NCBI GenBank assembly: GCA_964437145.1
Contig: CAYTFW010000004.1
Location: 1-64,000 of the forward strand
DNA length: 64,000 bases
Direction: 5' to 3'
DNA from: JAFAZJ01 sp964437145
Lineage (GTDB): Bacteria > Pseudomonadota > Alphaproteobacteria > Reyranellales > Reyranellaceae
Shown: positions 19,712 to 29,489 of the stretch, piece by piece
Numbering within the stretch: position 1 is the first letter of the stretch
How the letters are laid out: every line of letters begins with the position of its first letter
Made by a program: the position numbers and the translations under genes
The notes under the pieces: model-generated
Told to the model about the DNA's origin: nothing
What the model saw: the letters and a program-made list of their open reading frames with translations, nothing else
Databases searched by the model: none

Positions 19712-20234
19712 GCAACGGCAGCAGCTCGGGCTCGAGGTCGATCTCGAGTGTCGCCAGCACGCGCACGACGGCGCAGTAGAAGCTGGCGAACAGCGTAAAC
19801 TCGACGATGCCCTCGTCGTCGAGCTTCGCCCGGAGCGCCCCGAAGGTGGCGTCCGACACGCGATGGTCGGCCTCCATCTCGCGCGCGGCGGCCAGCAGGG
19901 CGCGCTCGAAGGCGGGCAGCGCGCTGGTGCCGCCCTTCGATTCGACGATCAACGCGTCGATGTCGGCGTCGCTCACGCCGAACTCGCGGCCGATCTCGAT
20001 GTGGTGGGCCCACTCATAGGGCGAGGACGCGACGTAGCCGATCTGCAGGATCACCAGCTCGCGCAGGCGGCCGTCGAGCTTGCTCTTGAAGCGGATCCAG
20101 CGGGCGATACCGTTGAAGGCGCGCGCGCCGTCCAGGCTGTTGGCCAGCGCGCGATAGATCGGCCGGTCGCGCCAGATCACGTCCTTGTTCTCGGGCGACA
20201 ATTCCTCGGGGGCGACATAGCGGACGCGGGCCAT
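19689..20234 (-). CDS. Carboxymuconolactone decarboxylase (CMD/AhpD)-family protein
   Basis: A 181-residue all-helical protein of the CMD superfamily, recognised from LRELVILQIGYVASSPYEW and AHHIEIGREFGVSDADID. The typical AhpD CxxC pair is absent, so a peroxidase role is unlikely and the reaction is unknown. A GAGGAG lies before the ATG. It is divergent from the flavin monooxygenase gene with a palindromic operator between them, so the two are probably co-regulated by the MarR protein. Confidence 0.8.
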   Translation of the reverse strand: MARVRYVAPEELSPENKDVIWRDRPIYRALANSLDGARAFNGIARWIRFKSKLDGRLRELVILQIGYVASSPYEWAHHIEIGREFGVSDADIDALIVESKGGTSALPAFERALLAAAREMEADHRVSDATFGALRAKLDDEGIVEFTLFASFYCAVVRVLATLEIDLEPELLPLLKRFPLP

Positions 20235-20288
20235 CGGGATCTCCTCGGTTCGGCTGGCGGCGCGAGCCTAGGGCGCGTCAACCGGATG

Positions 20289-20316
20289 GCATATACTTGC
20301 ATTTGCAAATATATGC
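20289..20316. promoter_or_regulatory. 28-bp near-perfect palindrome, probable MarR operator
   Basis: GCATATA at 20289-20295 mirrors TATATGC at 20310-20316, and TTGCA at 20297-20301 mirrors TGCAA at 20304-20308. Across 28 bp only two symmetric base pairs break the dyad. It is a strikingly A+T-rich island between the divergent CMD gene (start at 20234) and monooxygenase gene (start at 20359), and a MarR gene closes the module. A -10-like TATACT (20292-20297) lies within the palindrome, so binding would block transcription. Confidence 0.7.
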
Positions 20317-20358
20317 TGGCAGGCGCAGGATGGCGGCCAACGATGACAGGAGGCGGCG

Positions 20359-21456
20359 ATGGCGCTGGATTTCGGCTATTTCACGCTGAGCGACAACCGC
20401 TACAAGGACAATCCGCGCAGCGCCGAGTCCTTTATCAAGGACATCTACGCCGAGGCGCTGTGGGCCGAGGCGGTAGGGCTGAACTCGGCCTGGATCGGCG
20501 AGCATCACTTCAACCTGCTGGGCGTCAACGCCAGCCCGCTGGCGATCCTGGCGCAGATCGCCGGGGCCACGAAGCGCATCCGGCTGGCGCCGGCGGTGAC
20601 CTTGCTGCCGGTGCACCATCCCCTACATGTCGCGGAGGAATGGGCGACGCTCGATCTGCTGTCGGGTGGACGCGTCGATTTCGCCGCCGGCCGCGGCTAC
20701 GACCGGCTGGAGTACGGCCCGTTCCAGGCCAATTTCGACGACTCCGCCGAGCTCTTCGCCGAAGGGCTGGAGGTCGTCTGGCGTGCCTGGACCGAGACCG
20801 GCAAGTGGTCGCACACGGGCCGCTTCTTCCAGTTCGACAACGTCGAGGTGCGGCCGAGGCCGGCGCAACAACCGCTGAGGCCCTATGTGGCCTGCTTCTC
20901 GCGGCCCTCGATGGAGCTGGCGGCGCGCAATGACTGGAACATCATCTACGCACCCTTCGCCGCCGCTATGGTCTACGGCTCGCTGGCCGACGCCGTGCGG
21001 GTCTATCGGGAGACCTGCGAGGGCACGCATAAACGCCCGGCGCGGCGTGCGATGTGCTCCTACTTCGTGCATATCGCGTCGACGCCCCAGGAAGAGGCCT
21101 ATGGCCGCGAGGCGCTGATCCGCTATTTCCACGACGCGCTGATCGCCGCCTTCCCGTCATCCTCGGGCGAGAAGGTGCCGCCGACGTACAAGTATTTCGT
21201 CGAGATCGTGAACCTCCTGCGCGAGATGCGGCCGGAGAAGCTCACCAGCAAGTCGATCCTGGTCGGCCCGCCGAGCAAGATCATCGAGGATCTCAAGGCG
21301 GTCGAGGCCGCCGGCATCGCCGAGGTGATCCTGTACTTCAATTACGGCGCCAAGCCGCACGCGTTGGTGAAGGAGCAGATGCAGCGCTTCATGCGCGAGG
21401 TCGCGCCGGCCTTCGATGGCGCACACACCAAGCTCGACCTGCGGGCGGCCGAATAG
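20359..21456 (+). CDS. LLM-class flavin-dependent oxidoreductase
   Basis: A 365-residue protein of the bacterial luciferase-like fold: N-terminal MALDFGYFTL, AWIGEHHFN, LAPAVTLLPVHHPLHVAEEW and SGGRVDFAAGRGY are characteristic. It would use reduced flavin and O2 to oxidise a small organic substrate, which is not identifiable. The ATG follows AGGAGG. It leads a two-gene unit with the MarR gene and is divergent from the CMD gene. Confidence 0.88.
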   Translation: MALDFGYFTLSDNRYKDNPRSAESFIKDIYAEALWAEAVGLNSAWIGEHHFNLLGVNASPLAILAQIAGATKRIRLAPAVTLLPVHHPLHVAEEWATLDLLSGGRVDFAAGRGYDRLEYGPFQANFDDSAELFAEGLEVVWRAWTETGKWSHTGRFFQFDNVEVRPRPAQQPLRPYVACFSRPSMELAARNDWNIIYAPFAAAMVYGSLADAVRVYRETCEGTHKRPARRAMCSYFVHIASTPQEEAYGREALIRYFHDALIAAFPSSSGEKVPPTYKYFVEIVNLLREMRPEKLTSKSILVGPPSKIIEDLKAVEAAGIAEVILYFNYGAKPHALVKEQMQRFMREVAPAFDGAHTKLDLRAAE

Positions 21457-21457
21457 C

Positions 21458-21892
21458 GTGCTGCCGCTCGACGATTACGTCCCCTATCTGCTGAACCGCG
21501 CCGGCGCGCGCATCGCGGCCTCGTTCAGCGAGGAGGTGCGGCCGCTGGGCATCACGTTGCCAATGTGGCGCGCGCTCGCGGCGCTGACCGACCGCGACGG
21601 CCAGACGGTGGGCGAGCTGTCGAGCCGGACCAGCATCGAGATCTCGACCTTGTCGCGCGTGCTCGACGGCCTGCAGCGCCGCAAGCTGGTCGAGCGCAAG
21701 CGGGCCGAGGACGATGGCCGCGTCGTGACCCTGCACCTGACGATGGCCGGCCGCGCGATGACCCGACGCGTCATACCGATCGCCGAACGTTACGAACGCG
21801 TGGCGACCGCCGGCCTGTCGCCGCGCGACATCGCGACGCTCAAGCGTTTATTGCGGACGCTATACGCCAACATGGACGGCTTGAGCCTCTAA
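21458..21892 (+). CDS. MarR-family transcriptional regulator
   Basis: A 144-residue winged-helix dimer from the GTG at 21458, one base after the monooxygenase stop; the ATG at 21416 would lie within that gene. The DNA-binding part includes VGELSSRTSIEISTLSRVLD and the wing KRAEDDGRVVTLHLT. It probably represses the monooxygenase and CMD genes through the palindrome at 20289-20316 and responds to a phenolic or similar ligand; both points are inference from gene order. The stop overlaps the convergent hypothetical gene by 4 bp. Confidence 0.87.
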   Translation: MLPLDDYVPYLLNRAGARIAASFSEEVRPLGITLPMWRALAALTDRDGQTVGELSSRTSIEISTLSRVLDGLQRRKLVERKRAEDDGRVVTLHLTMAGRAMTRRVIPIAERYERVATAGLSPRDIATLKRLLRTLYANMDGLSL

Positions 21893-22509
21893 AGAAGGCT
21901 GCCGCCGGTGGGTGGCTTGGGACAGAGTCGCGCCAGCGTCGCGGCTGCCGGATCCGTCGCGGCCGGCCGCGTTCGCGGACTGTCCAATCCGATACCAATG
22001 ACCTCGTCCATGCGCACCAGCGTGTAGTCCCCATGCGCCGCGCTCCATCCGATCGCCACCCCGACATCGCCGATCTGGCCGGCGCCCGTGGGAAACAGAT
22101 CGATGACACCGTCGCGACGCAGCAACGGGATCGCGCGGCCCTCCTCCATCGCGGCTAGGATGACGGGAAGCAGGTTGGCGCCCTTCAGCGGGCCCATATC
22201 GGCCGCGTCGTCCTCTTCGTCTTCGTCGCCATCGAGATCTTCGCTCTCGTCGATGAGGAAGTCGCGCATCTCCTTTTCGATCCGGCGCGCGTCAGCCTTC
22301 AGCTGCGGCTCGGCGGCGTAGAGCTTGTTCATCAGGCTCTTCAGCGTTCGCGTCGTCTCGGCATCGGGACCATCGCGCCCCGCCGCCCCGCCGAACAGCA
22401 CGTTGGTCGCGACGACCAGAAGGGACGCCTCGGCGTAGTCGAACTCGACACGGACGGCTGGTTGTGCGCCGCTCCGCGACCTTGGTCCTGGTTTCTTCGG
22501 CTTTGCCAT
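21889..22509 (-). CDS. Conserved-looking protein of unknown function with an acidic run
   Basis: From the ATG at 22509 (AGGAG seven bases upstream) the product is 206 residues. It begins with a basic KPKKPGPRSRS segment and carries a run of Asp and Glu (DESEDLDGDEDEEDD) at about residues 92-106, dividing two helical or mixed parts. No signal peptide, membrane segment or recognisable domain. It ends tail to tail with the MarR gene. Confidence 0.6.
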   Translation of the reverse strand: MAKPKKPGPRSRSGAQPAVRVEFDYAEASLLVVATNVLFGGAAGRDGPDAETTRTLKSLMNKLYAAEPQLKADARRIEKEMRDFLIDESEDLDGDEDEEDDAADMGPLKGANLLPVILAAMEEGRAIPLLRRDGVIDLFPTGAGQIGDVGVAIGWSAAHGDYTLVRMDEVIGIGLDSPRTRPAATDPAAATLARLCPKPPTGGSLL

Positions 22510-22643
22510 CGGTTGGCTCCTGATTTCGTGCGGGCAGAGGATGAACGATCCATGGCCGAACGTCGCTGTGGGCAAGAGCAAGACCCCTCGGTCGGCGCGG
22601 TTGAATCGCGGCACGGCGTCGACGATCATCGAGGTCGCCTTTC

Positions 22644-23282
22644 ATGGAGCCGAACCACATGGCGCGTCTCACGTCAGTCGATGCCCTTCGCGATATCGTC
22701 AAGCCGCCGAATCCACGCACCTTCAACAAGATTGCGCCCGAGCTCGACGAGCAGGCGATCGCCTTCCTCAAGCGTTGCCCCTTCGCACTGGTCAGCACGG
22801 TGAGCGAGGACGGCACGGTCGAGGTCTCGCCCAAGGGCGATGAGCCGGGTTTCATCCGTGTCGAGGATCCGCGCACCCTGCTGATCCCGGAGCGCGCCGG
22901 CAACAACCTCGCCTTCGGCCTCACCAACATCATCGCCAACGGCAAGATCGGCCTGATCGCGCTGGTGCCGGCGACCGGCGAGACGCTGCGCGTGTCGGGG
23001 ACCGCGGAGATCCACGACGATGGCGATCTCGTGGCCTCGATGAGCTCGGCGGGCAAGCCGGCGCTGCTGGCCACTCGCATCCGCATCAAGCATTGCTACT
23101 TCCACTGCGCCCGCTCGATCCTGCGCGCCAGGCTGTGGGATCCGGCCGCCTGGCCGGCGCCGGGCCGCGTCTCCTTCGGCAAGATCATCGCGCCCAGGAT
23201 GGGTGGCGGCGAGGAGCTGGAGAAGCAGATCGATTCAAGTGTCGACGGCGCCTACACCACGCGGCTGTGGAGCAACGGCTAG
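22644..23282 (+). CDS. PPOX-class FMN-dependent flavoprotein (MSMEG_1061-like)
   Basis: A 212-residue pyridoxamine-5'-phosphate-oxidase-fold protein. FALVSTVSEDGTVEVSPKGD and LLIPERAGNNLAFGLTNI are typical of the FMN-binding subfamily related to MSMEG_1061. It probably binds FMN and reduces an unknown small molecule. The ATG at 22644 has a GAGG-like site before it; another ATG five codons later is possible. Confidence 0.8.
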   Translation: MEPNHMARLTSVDALRDIVKPPNPRTFNKIAPELDEQAIAFLKRCPFALVSTVSEDGTVEVSPKGDEPGFIRVEDPRTLLIPERAGNNLAFGLTNIIANGKIGLIALVPATGETLRVSGTAEIHDDGDLVASMSSAGKPALLATRIRIKHCYFHCARSILRARLWDPAAWPAPGRVSFGKIIAPRMGGGEELEKQIDSSVDGAYTTRLWSNG

Positions 23283-23315
23283 CGTCGTCGCGGCCGTCAT
23301 GCTTTGCTCGGCGGC

Positions 23316-24419
23316 ATGTCGCGCGCTGATGCCACCCAGCCACCCTTCCGAGCCGAGGTGATCGGCAGCCTGCTGCGCCCGCGCTCACTCAAGGACGCGG
23401 TCGCCGCCGGACCGGCCGACCACGCCGCCACGCTGGAGCGCGAGATCGCGCGGGTCGTGGCGAAGCAGGAGGCGCTGGGCTTCCGCGTCGTCACCGACGG
23501 CGAGTTCGGCCGCACCTCCTGGTTCGGCTTCTTCTTCGAGGGCCTCGACGGCATCCGCTTGGCGCCCTCGCAGTTCCGCTTCCGTGACGCCGAGGGCGGC
23601 AGCTACGAATGGCCGACCTGCGTCGCCGCCCAGAAGCTGCGCCGGCGCGCGCCGATCACGCTCGCCGAATACGCCCGCGTGAAGCGCTTGGCGAAGACCG
23701 CGCTGCCCAAGGCGACCCTGCCGACGCCCAGCGCCTTCCACTTCTTCCGCTTCACGTCGGCCTTCGACCCGCAGGCCTATGCCGACGCGTCGGGTTACTT
23801 CGACGACCTCATCGCCATCTACCGCGCCGAGCTGGACGAGCTGGTGAAGGCCGGCTGCCGTTACGTGCAGATGGACGAGGTCCCGGTCGCGATGCTGTGC
23901 GATCCGCTGGTGCGCGAGCAGACCCGCGCACAAGGCGGCGATCCCGACGCGCTGCTCGACCTCTACGTCTCGGTGATCCGTCGCATCCTCGAGGGACGGC
24001 CGGCCGGCGTCACCGTGGGCATGCATCTGTGCCGTGGCAATTTCCGTGGCCGCTGGATGGCCTCGGGCGGCTACGAGCCCGTCGCGCGCAAGCTGTTCAA
24101 CGACTTCCCGGTCGATGTCTATTTCCTGGAGTACGACAGCCAGCGCGCCGGCGACTTCGCGCCACTGCGCCACGTGCCGGCCGATCGGCACGTCGTGCTC
24201 GGCCTGGTGTCGTCGAAGAGCCCCGAGATGGAGAGCGTCGACGATCTGCGTCGGCGCATCGACGAGGCCTCGGTGCACGTCAACCTCGACCGCCTGTCGC
24301 TCTCCTCGCAATGCGGCTTCGCCAGCGTCGCCGGCGGCAACCTGCTCAGCGAAGACCAACAATGGGCCAAGATGGCGCTGATCGCCGATACTGCGCGGCG
24401 CGTCTGGGGCACGACCTAG
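23316..24419 (+). CDS. Cobalamin-independent methionine synthase-like (MetE C-terminal type) protein
   Basis: A 367-residue barrel matching the C-terminal catalytic half of MetE. The zinc ligands are visible as His237 and Cys239 (GMHLCRGN), Glu271 (FLEYD) and Cys332 (SSQCGF). It lacks the N-terminal folate-binding half, so it resembles the short MetE-like proteins that use unknown methyl donors. The ATG at 23316 is preferred to a TTG at 23304. It lies 9 bp before the aldo/keto reductase gene and is probably co-transcribed with it. Confidence 0.82.
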   Translation: MSRADATQPPFRAEVIGSLLRPRSLKDAVAAGPADHAATLEREIARVVAKQEALGFRVVTDGEFGRTSWFGFFFEGLDGIRLAPSQFRFRDAEGGSYEWPTCVAAQKLRRRAPITLAEYARVKRLAKTALPKATLPTPSAFHFFRFTSAFDPQAYADASGYFDDLIAIYRAELDELVKAGCRYVQMDEVPVAMLCDPLVREQTRAQGGDPDALLDLYVSVIRRILEGRPAGVTVGMHLCRGNFRGRWMASGGYEPVARKLFNDFPVDVYFLEYDSQRAGDFAPLRHVPADRHVVLGLVSSKSPEMESVDDLRRRIDEASVHVNLDRLSLSSQCGFASVAGGNLLSEDQQWAKMALIADTARRVWGTT

Positions 24420-24428
24420 GAGATTTCC

Positions 24429-25421
24429 ATGTCGGTGGCGAAACGCAAGCTGGGCTCCAGCGATCTCAGCGTGTCGGCGATCAGCCTGGGCTGCATGTCG
24501 CTGTCCGGCACCTATGGCAAGGCCGACGACGCCGAGGGCATCGCGCTGATCCACCACGCGCTGGATCGCGGCGTGACCATGCTCGACAGCTCCGACATGT
24601 ATGGCTGGGGCCACAACGAGACGCTGATCGGCAAGGCGCTGGCCGCTGGGCGGCGCGACGGCGTCGTGCTGGCCACCAAGTTCGGCCAGGTGCAGCGGCC
24701 CGGTGGTGCCAACGGCGTCGATGGACGGCCCGAGCATGTGAAGGCGGCTTGCGAGGCCAGCCTCAAGCGGCTGGGTGTCGACGTGATCGATCTCTACTAC
24801 CAGCACCGCGTCGATCCCGCGGTGCCGATCGAGGACACGGTCGGCGCCATGGGCGAGCTGGTGAAGCAGGGCAAGGTGCGCGCGCTGGGGCTGAGCGAAG
24901 CCGCGCCCGCAACCATCCGCCGCGCGCACGCCACGCACCCGATCGCCGCGGTGCAGAGCGAATACTCGTTGCTCTATCGCGTCGATGCCGAGGAGACGCT
25001 GAAGACGACCCGCGCGCTGGGCATCGCCTATGTCGCCTATTCGCCGCTGGGCCGCAGCCTGTTGACCGGCAGCGTACGGCAGATCGGCGACATCCCCGAA
25101 GGCGATGGCCGCGGCCGCCATCCGCGCTTCGCCGCCGACAACCTCGCGCGCAACCTGGGCTTCGTCGGCGCCATCGAAGGCATCGCGCGCGCCAAGAGCT
25201 GCACGCCGGGGCAGGTGGCGCTGGCCTGGCTGCTGGCGCAAGGCCCGGACATCGTGCCGATCCCCGGCACCAAGCGCGCGTCTCGCCTCGACGAGAACAT
25301 GGCCGCGCTCGACGTGCGGCTCACGCCCGCCGAGGTGTCGTCGCTCTCCGCCGCCATCCCGCCCGGCGCCGCCGCCGGCGGCCGTTACGCCGACGCGCTG
25401 ATGAAGGCGGTGTATCTTTAG
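24429..25421 (+). CDS. Aldo/keto reductase
   Basis: NADPH-dependent oxidoreductase of the AKR barrel family, 330 residues. The catalytic tetrad is visible: Asp53 and Tyr58 in LDSSDMYG, Lys84 in ATKFG and His126 in LYYQHRVD. The C-terminal nucleotide-binding region has IPGTKRASRLDEN. A GGAG precedes the ATG. Substrate unknown. Confidence 0.9.
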   Translation: MSVAKRKLGSSDLSVSAISLGCMSLSGTYGKADDAEGIALIHHALDRGVTMLDSSDMYGWGHNETLIGKALAAGRRDGVVLATKFGQVQRPGGANGVDGRPEHVKAACEASLKRLGVDVIDLYYQHRVDPAVPIEDTVGAMGELVKQGKVRALGLSEAAPATIRRAHATHPIAAVQSEYSLLYRVDAEETLKTTRALGIAYVAYSPLGRSLLTGSVRQIGDIPEGDGRGRHPRFAADNLARNLGFVGAIEGIARAKSCTPGQVALAWLLAQGPDIVPIPGTKRASRLDENMAALDVRLTPAEVSSLSAAIPPGAAAGGRYADALMKAVYL

Positions 25422-25448
25422 AGCGATGCGCTTGGATCCAATGTCACC

Positions 25449-25515
25449 CTGTCATCCCGAGCGCAGCGAGGGATCCAGAGTTGGCCTAGATCCCTCGCTA
25501 CGCTCGGGATGACAG
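25449..25515. repeat. REP-like palindrome
   Basis: CTGTCATCCCGAGCGCAGCG at 25449-25468 is mirrored by its complement ending at 25515, giving a stem of more than 25 bp around a short centre. A second copy is at 50886-50950. It lies between convergent genes (aldo/keto reductase and TauD) and could also stop transcription. This is a common intergenic repeat type in alphaproteobacteria. Confidence 0.85.
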
Positions 25516-25535
25516 GTGTGATTGGTCGCTCCAGC

Positions 25536-26375
25536 TTACACCGGAACGTCACCACGCAGCATGACGCGGTAGAGATAGCGCGTTTGCTCCATGTCGTAAT
25601 CGCCATTGGCCTTGTGCAGCAGGCAGCGATTGTCCCAGATGGTGAGGTCGCCGGGCTGCCATTTGTGGCGGTACTCGTGAGCGAGCTGCGTGGCGTGTGC
25701 CAGTAACTCGTCGAGCAGGGACAGCGCCTCGGGCTCGTCCATGCCGACGATGCCCTCGATACGGATCGGGTTGATGTAGAGCGACTTGCGGCCGCTCTCG
25801 GGATGGGTGCGCACGATGGGATGGATCACCGCCTCGGGCACGCGCTCGCGCCGCGACGGGTCGAGGCCCATCAGCTTCCGCGCGCTGTGGCGGCTCTGGT
25901 AGACGTGCACCGCCTTCAGCCCCTCGACGCGCGCCTTGATCGCGTCCGGCAGCGTCTCGTAGGCGCGGTGCATGTTGACGAACTGGGTGTCGCCGCCGGT
26001 ATCGGGCAGCTCGACGGCGTGCAGCACCGTGGCCTTGGGCGGCCGCGCGTCGTTCGAGTGGTCGGTGTGGTAGCCCTCGCCAGGGATATAGCGCGTGCCG
26101 TCGGGGAAGAAGTCCTTGTTGGAGATGTAGTGGATCAGCGGGAAGTCCGGCAGCGCGAAGCGGCTGTTGTGCTGCTCGAACACCTCGCCGAACAGGCGCA
26201 CGGCGTCGAGCATCCGCGGCGGCGAGAGCTTCTGGTCGCGGATCACCAGGACGGAGTGCTCGACGAAGGCGCGGTTCAGACGCGCGCGTGTCGCCTCGTC
26301 GACGCCGCGTGTCAGGTCGACGCCGCGAACCTCCGCGCCGGTATGCGGCGATAGCGGCGTGATGCTCAAGCTCAT
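25536..26375 (-). CDS. TauD/TfdA-family 2-oxoglutarate dioxygenase
   Basis: Fe(II)/2-oxoglutarate-dependent oxygenase of 279 residues. The iron-binding HxD is His103 and Asp105 (YHTDHSND), the distal His is about residue 254 (DNRCLLHKA), and the oxoglutarate-binding Arg is in TRYLYRVML. GGAGGA precedes the ATG. It is the last gene of the presumed amidohydrolase-Pot operon on this strand. The substrate is unknown; taurine is not implied. Confidence 0.88.
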   Translation of the reverse strand: MSLSITPLSPHTGAEVRGVDLTRGVDEATRARLNRAFVEHSVLVIRDQKLSPPRMLDAVRLFGEVFEQHNSRFALPDFPLIHYISNKDFFPDGTRYIPGEGYHTDHSNDARPPKATVLHAVELPDTGGDTQFVNMHRAYETLPDAIKARVEGLKAVHVYQSRHSARKLMGLDPSRRERVPEAVIHPIVRTHPESGRKSLYINPIRIEGIVGMDEPEALSLLDELLAHATQLAHEYRHKWQPGDLTIWDNRCLLHKANGDYDMEQTRYLYRVMLRGDVPV

Positions 26376-26465
26376 CGCGTGTCCTCCGCATCGCGTTGCG
26401 TCGTGAGCCTAGGCCGGCCGGCGCTGGACGACAACGCCATCCGCGAGGCGTTCGGCGGCTGAGGC

Positions 26466-27359
26466 TCAGCGGCGATAGCGGCGCTGCACCAGCAGGTTCG
26501 CCGCCATGGTCAGCAGCAGGGTCACCGTCATCAGCACGAAGGCGATGGCGCCGCCGAAGGGCCAGTTGGTCTGCTGGGTGAACTGGTTGTAGACCAGCGG
26601 CGCCATCATCTTGAACAGCGGGCCGCCCAGCAGGAACGGCGTGGCGTAGGCGTTCATTGCCAGGATGAAGGTCAGGATGGTGCCGGCGAGGATACCGGGC
26701 AGCGCCAGCGGCCACAGCACGCGGCGGAACATCGTGCCCGGCGTGGCGCCGAGGCTGAAGGCGGCCTCCTCGACCGAGCGGTCGATGCCCTCGATCACGC
26801 TCTGCAGGCTGAGCACCATGAAAGGCAGGTTGACGGCGATGATGCCGATGATCACCGCCGTCTCGCTGAACATGATCTCGATCGGCTTGGTGATGACGCC
26901 CATGCCCATCAGCGCGGCGTTGACGAAGCCCTTGGTACCAAACACCACCATCCAGCCCGCCGCGCGCACCGCGTTGCCGACGAAGAGCGGCAGCACGATG
27001 GCGATGATCAGCAGGTTCTTGAATCTCGACTGCGTGCGCGCCACGACATAGGCGAGCGGGAAACCCAGCACCAGGCAGGCCGCCGTGACGATGACGGCCA
27101 CACGCACCGTCACGCCGAGGATCGAGGTGTAGTAGGGATCGGTGAAGAACTTGACGTAGTTGGCGATGGTCACCGCCTCGACCATCAGCTTCTTGGCGGT
27201 GACGAACTCGTTGAGGCTGTAACGGAACAGGATCAGCAGCGGCCCGAGCAGGCAGAGCGCGACGAAGATCGTCGCCGGCGACACCAGGCTCGCCGCCGTC
27301 CAGCCCTCGCCTCGTCGCTTTTCGGCGACGGGGTTGGTGGCGATGGCCGTGTCGGTCAT
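26466..27359 (-). CDS. ABC transporter permease, PotB type
   Basis: A 297-residue inner-membrane permease with six membrane segments and the EAA loop VEEAAFSLGATPGTMFRRVL. It follows the binding-protein gene by 10 bp and precedes tauD. Together with the genes at 27370-30314 it forms a spermidine/putrescine-type importer; such systems also carry other amines and organic acids. Confidence 0.87.
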   Translation of the reverse strand: MTDTAIATNPVAEKRRGEGWTAASLVSPATIFVALCLLGPLLILFRYSLNEFVTAKKLMVEAVTIANYVKFFTDPYYTSILGVTVRVAVIVTAACLVLGFPLAYVVARTQSRFKNLLIIAIVLPLFVGNAVRAAGWMVVFGTKGFVNAALMGMGVITKPIEIMFSETAVIIGIIAVNLPFMVLSLQSVIEGIDRSVEEAAFSLGATPGTMFRRVLWPLALPGILAGTILTFILAMNAYATPFLLGGPLFKMMAPLVYNQFTQQTNWPFGGAIAFVLMTVTLLLTMAANLLVQRRYRR

Positions 27360-27369
27360 CCGCTGCGGG

Positions 27370-28410
27370 CTACGCCTTGAACGACTTGTCCCACCATTCC
27401 TTGAAGGCGGAGTCGTTCTTGGCCATGTAGGCGTAGTCGAGATCGACCAGCCGGGTCTGCTCCTCGTCGGTGAAGCCGATGCGCCGGCGCAGTTCGGGGT
27501 CGACCTTGGCGTTGGTCACGGTCGGGTTGTAGCCCATGTCCTTGGCGAAGCCCTCCTGCGCCGAAGCCTCGAGCATGGCGTCGAGATAGGCGTAGGCACC
27601 GGCCTTGTTGGGCGCGTTCTTCGGCACGACGAAGCCGGAGACGTACATCGGCACGCCTTCCTTGGGCGCGATGGTCTGCACGTTGATGCCGGCGTTCTGC
27701 CACTGCACCGCGCGCGCCTTCCACATCACGCCGCAGGCGATCTCCTCGGTCTTCAGCGCCTGGGCGAAGGCCTCGTTGCTGGGATAGATGCGCGCGCCGG
27801 CCTTCTTGCAGGCCACCAGCAGCGCCTTGCCCGGTTCGAAATCGCCGACCTTGCCGCCGGCGGCCAGCCCGGCGCAGAGCATGGTGTACTGGTACTGGAT
27901 GTCGATGATGCCGAGCTTGGCGCCTTGCTTGGGGTCGAGGATCTCGGCGAAGCTCGCGGGCGTGGCCATCAGTTTGGGATTGAACAGGCCGACCTTGCCC
28001 GAATAGATGTGGCCGACGCCGTAGCGGTACTTCATCGCCGGGATGAGGTTCTTGGCGTTGGGGATCTGCGAATAGTCGAGATCGAGGATCGTGCCCTGCT
28101 CGTTCATCTCGTACATGTTGGCGGCGGAGACGCCCTGGATGTCCGAGGTGCCGCGACGAAGTGACTTCTCGGCCAGCACCTTGGCGCGGCGCGGCGGGTC
28201 GCCGGCCTCGTCCTTGACCACGTCCCAGCCCTTGGGCGCGAGCAGCGGTGTCTCGATGTTCTTGGCCAGCAGGCGCGAGTAGTCGCCACCCCAGGTGCCG
28301 ACGACGATGCGCTTGTTGTCCTGCGCGATGGCCGGCATGGCTAGCCCGCCGGCGAGCGCGGTGGCGCCGCCCAGAACGGCGCGGCGATTGAGCTTCAGAC
28401 GTTTTGTCAT
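27370..28410 (-). CDS. ABC transporter binding protein, PotD type
   Basis: Periplasmic binding protein of 346 residues from the ATG at 28410. The N-terminus LNRRAVLGGATALAGGL has a twin-arginine motif, with cleavage after AIA at about residue 29. The mature part begins with KRIVVGTWGGDYSRL, a pattern seen in PotD-like proteins. Polyamine specificity is not established. Confidence 0.86.
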   Translation of the reverse strand: MTKRLKLNRRAVLGGATALAGGLAMPAIAQDNKRIVVGTWGGDYSRLLAKNIETPLLAPKGWDVVKDEAGDPPRRAKVLAEKSLRRGTSDIQGVSAANMYEMNEQGTILDLDYSQIPNAKNLIPAMKYRYGVGHIYSGKVGLFNPKLMATPASFAEILDPKQGAKLGIIDIQYQYTMLCAGLAAGGKVGDFEPGKALLVACKKAGARIYPSNEAFAQALKTEEIACGVMWKARAVQWQNAGINVQTIAPKEGVPMYVSGFVVPKNAPNKAGAYAYLDAMLEASAQEGFAKDMGYNPTVTNAKVDPELRRRIGFTDEEQTRLVDLDYAYMAKNDSAFKEWWDKSFKA

Positions 28411-28435
28411 GTGCCTCTCCCGTTGACGTTCGACG

Positions 28436-29488
<1,053 letters not shown>

Positions 29489-29489
29489 C

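Noticed and set aside
26399..26463. Remnant of a plus-strand gene end (RPALDDNAIREAFGG before a TGA)
   Set aside because: Only about 20 codons, in a short gap between tauD and the permease gene, with no recognised family; too little to call a pseudogene.
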